Below, one piece after another: positions 6,437 to 6,846 of a stretch of DNA of 6,846 nucleotides (position 1 is the first letter of the stretch; the number at the start of each line of letters is the position of its first letter). A program made the translations under genes and the position numbers. This stretch comes from Actinomycetales bacterium (GTDB lineage Bacteria; Actinomycetota; Actinomycetes; Actinomycetales; BWSM-131). The stretch is from NCBI GenBank assembly GCA_030149025.1, contig JASBSH010000017.1, forward strand, positions 1 to 6,846. Reading direction: 5' to 3'. Below the pieces are notes generated by a model. The model saw nothing but the letters and a program-made list of their open reading frames with translations, made no database searches and was not told where the DNA came from.

Positions 6437-6442
6437 ACGATA
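6437..6442 (-). promoter_or_regulatory. Possible -10 box of asd (leaderless transcript)
   Basis: TATCGT on the minus strand fits the actinobacterial -10 pattern TANNNT and ends 6 bases before the asd ATG, which would place transcription start at or near the A of the ATG. No convincing -35 is seen 16-18 bases further upstream, and only a weak GTGGAC stands in for a Shine-Dalgarno. Confidence 0.35.
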
Positions 6443-6503
6443 CGTGCGCGCCCCGGTTCGCCTTCGCCGCCGACCATCCCTCGGACACCCACCCCGCTTT
6501 GCT

Positions 6504-6591
6504 CACCAGCCCCGGCGTTGACTGCCCGGGTGGCGCGAAAACCGCTTCCGGCCGCCACCTGGACAGTCAACGACCGTGGCAGGGGCTGGTG
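6504..6591. repeat. Long compound inverted repeat between era and asd
   Basis: The inner stem pairs 6516-6535 with 6553-6572 (20 positions, two mismatches, GTTGACTG and CAGTCAAC at the outer part) around a 17-base loop. After an asymmetric internal loop, the outer stem pairs CACCAGCCCC (6504-6513) with GGGGCTGGTG (6582-6591) without mismatch. The two arms together cover 88 bp. It lacks a T-run, so it is not a classical terminator, although it could slow RNA polymerase after era. Its left arm contains GGTGGCGCGA (6529-6538), which also begins each adjacent 26-bp repeat. A REP- or MITE-like non-coding element is the likely nature. Confidence 0.75.
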
Positions 6592-6594
6592 TGA

Positions 6595-6684
6595 GGTGGC
6601 GCGATCCCATGATCACCGCGGGAGCAGGTGGCGCGATCCCATGATCACCGCGGGGTGGGGTGGCGCGATCCCATGATCACCGCG
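6595..6684. repeat. Three identical 26-bp direct repeats with 32-bp period
   Basis: Copies at 6595-6620, 6627-6652 and 6659-6684 are identical at all 26 positions. Each begins GGTGGCGCGATCCC and ends ATGATCACCGCG. The 6-base spacers differ (GGAGCA, GGGTGG). A fragment GGTGGCG at 6693-6699 may be the start of a fourth copy, directly against the era stop. Each unit contains GATC-CCAT-GATC and the palindrome TGATCA. On the minus strand the unit contains GGTGATCATGGGATC, matching the outer bases of the hairpin at 1-59 except for GG in place of AA. Possible roles are an array of protein-binding sites three helical turns apart, or the remains of a tandemly amplified intergenic element. Confidence 0.92.
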
Positions 6685-6700
6685 CGGGGCGGGGTGGCGG

Positions 6701-6846
6701 TCAGAAGCCCAGGCGGTGCAGCTGCTTGGGGTCGCGCTGCCAGTCCTTGGCGACCTTCACGCGCAGCTGCAGGGTCACCGGCACGCCGAGCAGCGCCTCG
6801 ATCCCGTGCCGGGCCTGCGAGGCGACCTCCCGCAGCCGCGAACCGC
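6701..6846 (-). CDS. era: GTPase Era, C-terminal KH-domain end (partial)
   Basis: Only the last 47 complete codons plus the TGA stop are inside the window; the gene continues to the right. The reading GSRLREVASQARHGIEALLG, then VPVTLQLRVKVAKDWQRD, then PKQLHRLGF is the characteristic end of Era. This is the KH domain that binds the 3' end of 16S rRNA during 30S assembly, ending in the typical L-x-x-LGF. The GTPase domain is outside the view, so its integrity cannot be judged. Era upstream of recO and uppS is the usual actinobacterial neighbourhood, here widened by asd, leuA and the GGDEF gene. The stop is followed within about 20 bp by the 26-bp repeat array. Confidence 0.93.
   Translation of the reverse strand, partial: GSRLREVASQARHGIEALLGVPVTLQLRVKVAKDWQRDPKQLHRLGF

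Noticed and set aside
6595..6684. CRISPR array
   Set aside because: Repeats are identical and regularly spaced, but the spacers are only 6 bases, there are three units, and no cas gene is near.

Overview
This high-GC window looks actinobacterial. The codon usage, the GTG starts, and the order era, then recO, then uppS all point there. The protein wording and the kind of palindromic intergenic repeats suggest a Geodermatophilaceae-type genome (Blastococcus, Modestobacter or Geodermatophilus); that family-level guess is inference. No rRNA, tRNA, CRISPR, transposase or phage gene is visible.

Every gene is on the minus strand, so the genes are read from right to left. In transcription order they are: the 3' end of era (KH domain of the ribosome-assembly GTPase); a 270-bp gap packed with repeats; asd (aspartate-semialdehyde dehydrogenase); a 250-bp gap that appears to be the leuA regulatory leader, with a short Leu-rich leader peptide; leuA (2-isopropylmalate synthase); a 149-bp gap; a TPR-GGDEF signalling protein; recO 27 bp further on; and uppS (cis-prenyltransferase), whose start overlaps the recO stop as ATGA. 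After uppS, the window ends in a perfect 22-bp inverted repeat.

The genes fall into two groups. era, recO and uppS are an old actinobacterial housekeeping neighbourhood (ribosome maturation, recombinational repair, and the lipid carrier for cell-wall synthesis). Between era and recO sit two amino-acid biosynthesis genes (asd for the Lys/Thr/Met branch and diaminopimelate, leuA for leucine) and a signalling gene. leuA appears to be controlled in its leader by leucine supply. The GGDEF protein has the motif GG-Y-EF in place of GG-D/E-EF but keeps an RxxD inhibitory site, so it looks more like a c-di-GMP receptor than a cyclase.

The least explained material is the repeats. Three identical 26-bp units occur at an exact 32-bp period beside era. 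A long compound hairpin next to them shares their GGTGGCGCGA end. At the opposite end of the window, the hairpin after uppS carries the same core, GGTGATCATGRRATC. Together these look like one family of dispersed palindromic intergenic elements.
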